Shown: in pieces, positions 32,762 through 33,002 of the stretch
Numbering within the stretch: position 1 is the first letter of the stretch
Layout: each line of letters begins with the position of its first letter
Assembly: GCA_902772455.1 (NCBI GenBank)
Contig: CACYAW010000015.1
Span: forward strand, 1-33,002
Direction: 5' to 3'
From: an uncultured Bacteroidales bacterium
GTDB taxonomy: Bacteria; Bacteroidota; Bacteroidia; Bacteroidales; Muribaculaceae
Length of the DNA: 33,002 nucleotides
The notes under the pieces: model-generated
What the model saw: the letters and a program-made list of their open reading frames with translations, nothing else
The model's database searches: none
Told to the model about the DNA's origin: nothing
Made by a program: the position numbers and the translations under genes

Positions 32762-32904
32762 CGGATGAAACGGAGTTAACGGATGTAACGGAATTAACGG
32801 AGATAACGGAATTAAAAATGAAAACGGAGGAAGCGGGCGTTCCCGTTGCCTCCGTTTTATCCATTATATCCGTTTTATCCGTTAAGTCCGTTAATTCCGT
32901 TAAT
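32761..32904 (+). repeat. Downstream 9-nt repeat array with reversal of orientation, 16 units
   Basis: 144 nt in unbroken 9-nt phase. Six direct units come first (ACGGATGAA, ACGGAGTTA, ACGGATGTA, ACGGAATTA, ACGGAGATA, ACGGAATTA). Then a diverged unit (AAAATGAAA), ACGGAGGAA and two centre units (GCGGGCGTT, CCCGTTGCC). Then six inverted units (TCCGTTTTA, TCCATTATA, TCCGTTTTA, TCCGTTAAG, TCCGTTAAT, TCCGTTAAT). The same consensus as the array upstream of the gene. The direct and inverted halves are in register, so 32779-32900 can fold into one long hairpin (ACGGA against TCCGT at nearly every unit). Confidence 0.93.
32821..32858 (+). terminator. Core hairpin of the downstream array (terminator-like)
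   Basis: Perfect 10-bp outer stem AAAACGGAGG / CCTCCGTTTT, then three positions with an A-G mismatch, an A-U and a G-U pair, an inner CGGG/CCCG stem and a CGTT loop. It is followed by TTTTA. It may end transcription of the maltodextrin operon and the four-helix-bundle gene in either direction, in addition to any role in the repeat unit. Confidence 0.6.
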
Positions 32905-32910
32905 TGTCTT

Positions 32911-32952
32911 GTCCTGAAATAGGTTGACAAAAATGTCAACATAATTTAGGAC
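32911..32952. repeat. 42-nt dyad upstream of the last reading frame
   Basis: Left arm GTCCTGAAATAGGTTGACA, 4-nt spacer AAAA, right arm complementary at 16 of 19 positions; the inner 7 bp (GTTGACA/TGTCAAC) are perfect. It ends 4 nt before the ATG at 32957. The left flank resembles the TGT...GTTGACA-type ends of some IS3-like elements, so it may be an insertion-sequence end or an operator. Confidence 0.75.
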
Positions 32953-32956
32953 TAAA

Positions 32957-33002
32957 ATGAAGTACGATGAACGAAGGACAGATCACGAGAAATTACTAAT
33001 TT
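32957..33002 (+). CDS. Start of an unidentified reading frame, cut by the window edge
   Basis: Fifteen codons are visible (MKYDERRTDHEKLLI). The sequence is polar and charged, with no signal peptide. It lies right after the 42-nt dyad. A transposase or small DNA-binding protein of an insertion sequence is possible given the dyad, but 15 residues are too few for assignment. Confidence 0.35.
   Translation, partial: MKYDERRTDHEKLLI

Noticed and set aside
32761-32904. CRISPR-like array
   Set aside because: Units are 9 nt with no spacers, change orientation midway, and no cas genes are present.
32706-32942. Minus-strand reading frame of 78 codons with a three-residue periodic pattern
   Set aside because: The periodicity comes from translating the 9-nt repeat array; it overlaps the end of the four-helix-bundle gene and has no independent coding signs.

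Overview
The window looks like chromosome from a Bacteroidales bacterium that has a type IX secretion system (T9SS). A Prevotella- or Muribaculaceae-like gut species is my inference, not something I can prove. The supporting signs are a porT-porP-porK-porL-porM gene run, Bacteroidetes-type promoters (TTG, about 19-20 nt, then TAnnTTTG), almost no Shine-Dalgarno sites, and a DPE2-like MalQ with an MFS sugar porter. I see no rRNA, tRNA, CRISPR array or complete insertion sequence.

Region 1 (1-5550, minus strand) is a T9SS operon: porT, porP, the lipoprotein porK, the inner-membrane motor protein porL, and porM, which runs off the left edge. Region 2 (5610-7830, minus) holds two tandem acyltransferase-3 paralogues. 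Region 3 (8000-23516) is a surface-polysaccharide locus. It starts with a plus-strand wzx-wza-wzc-wzy block. It continues with a convergent GT2 gene, an exported parallel beta-helix protein, a GT4 gene, a secreted CotH-kinase-like protein with an N-terminal dockerin, a radical SAM enzyme paired with a GT4 gene, and another, oppositely oriented GT4 gene. I see no initiating sugar-phosphate transferase, no nucleotide-sugar genes and no UpxY-type regulator here, so the locus is either incomplete in this window or depends on genes elsewhere.

Region 4 (23560-25830, minus) has the housekeeping GTPase ychF and a third acyltransferase. Region 5 (25890-32021, plus) is a maltodextrin/starch operon. It encodes an inner-membrane MFS importer, a cytoplasmic 4-alpha-glucanotransferase with two N-terminal starch-binding-type domains, and an exported type I pullulanase. 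It is preceded by a near-perfect 16-bp palindrome with a central CG that looks like a LacI-family operator.

Region 6 (32021-33002) is the most unusual part. A four-helix-bundle (S23/IVP-like) gene sits between arrays of a 9-nt repeat (ACGGAnnTA). The downstream array turns back on itself, in register, to form a hairpin of about 120 nt. Right after it comes a 42-nt dyad and the start of another reading frame that leaves the window. This gene-plus-repeat unit, reminiscent of REP/RAYT arrangements but with an unrelated protein, is my best candidate for an undescribed system.
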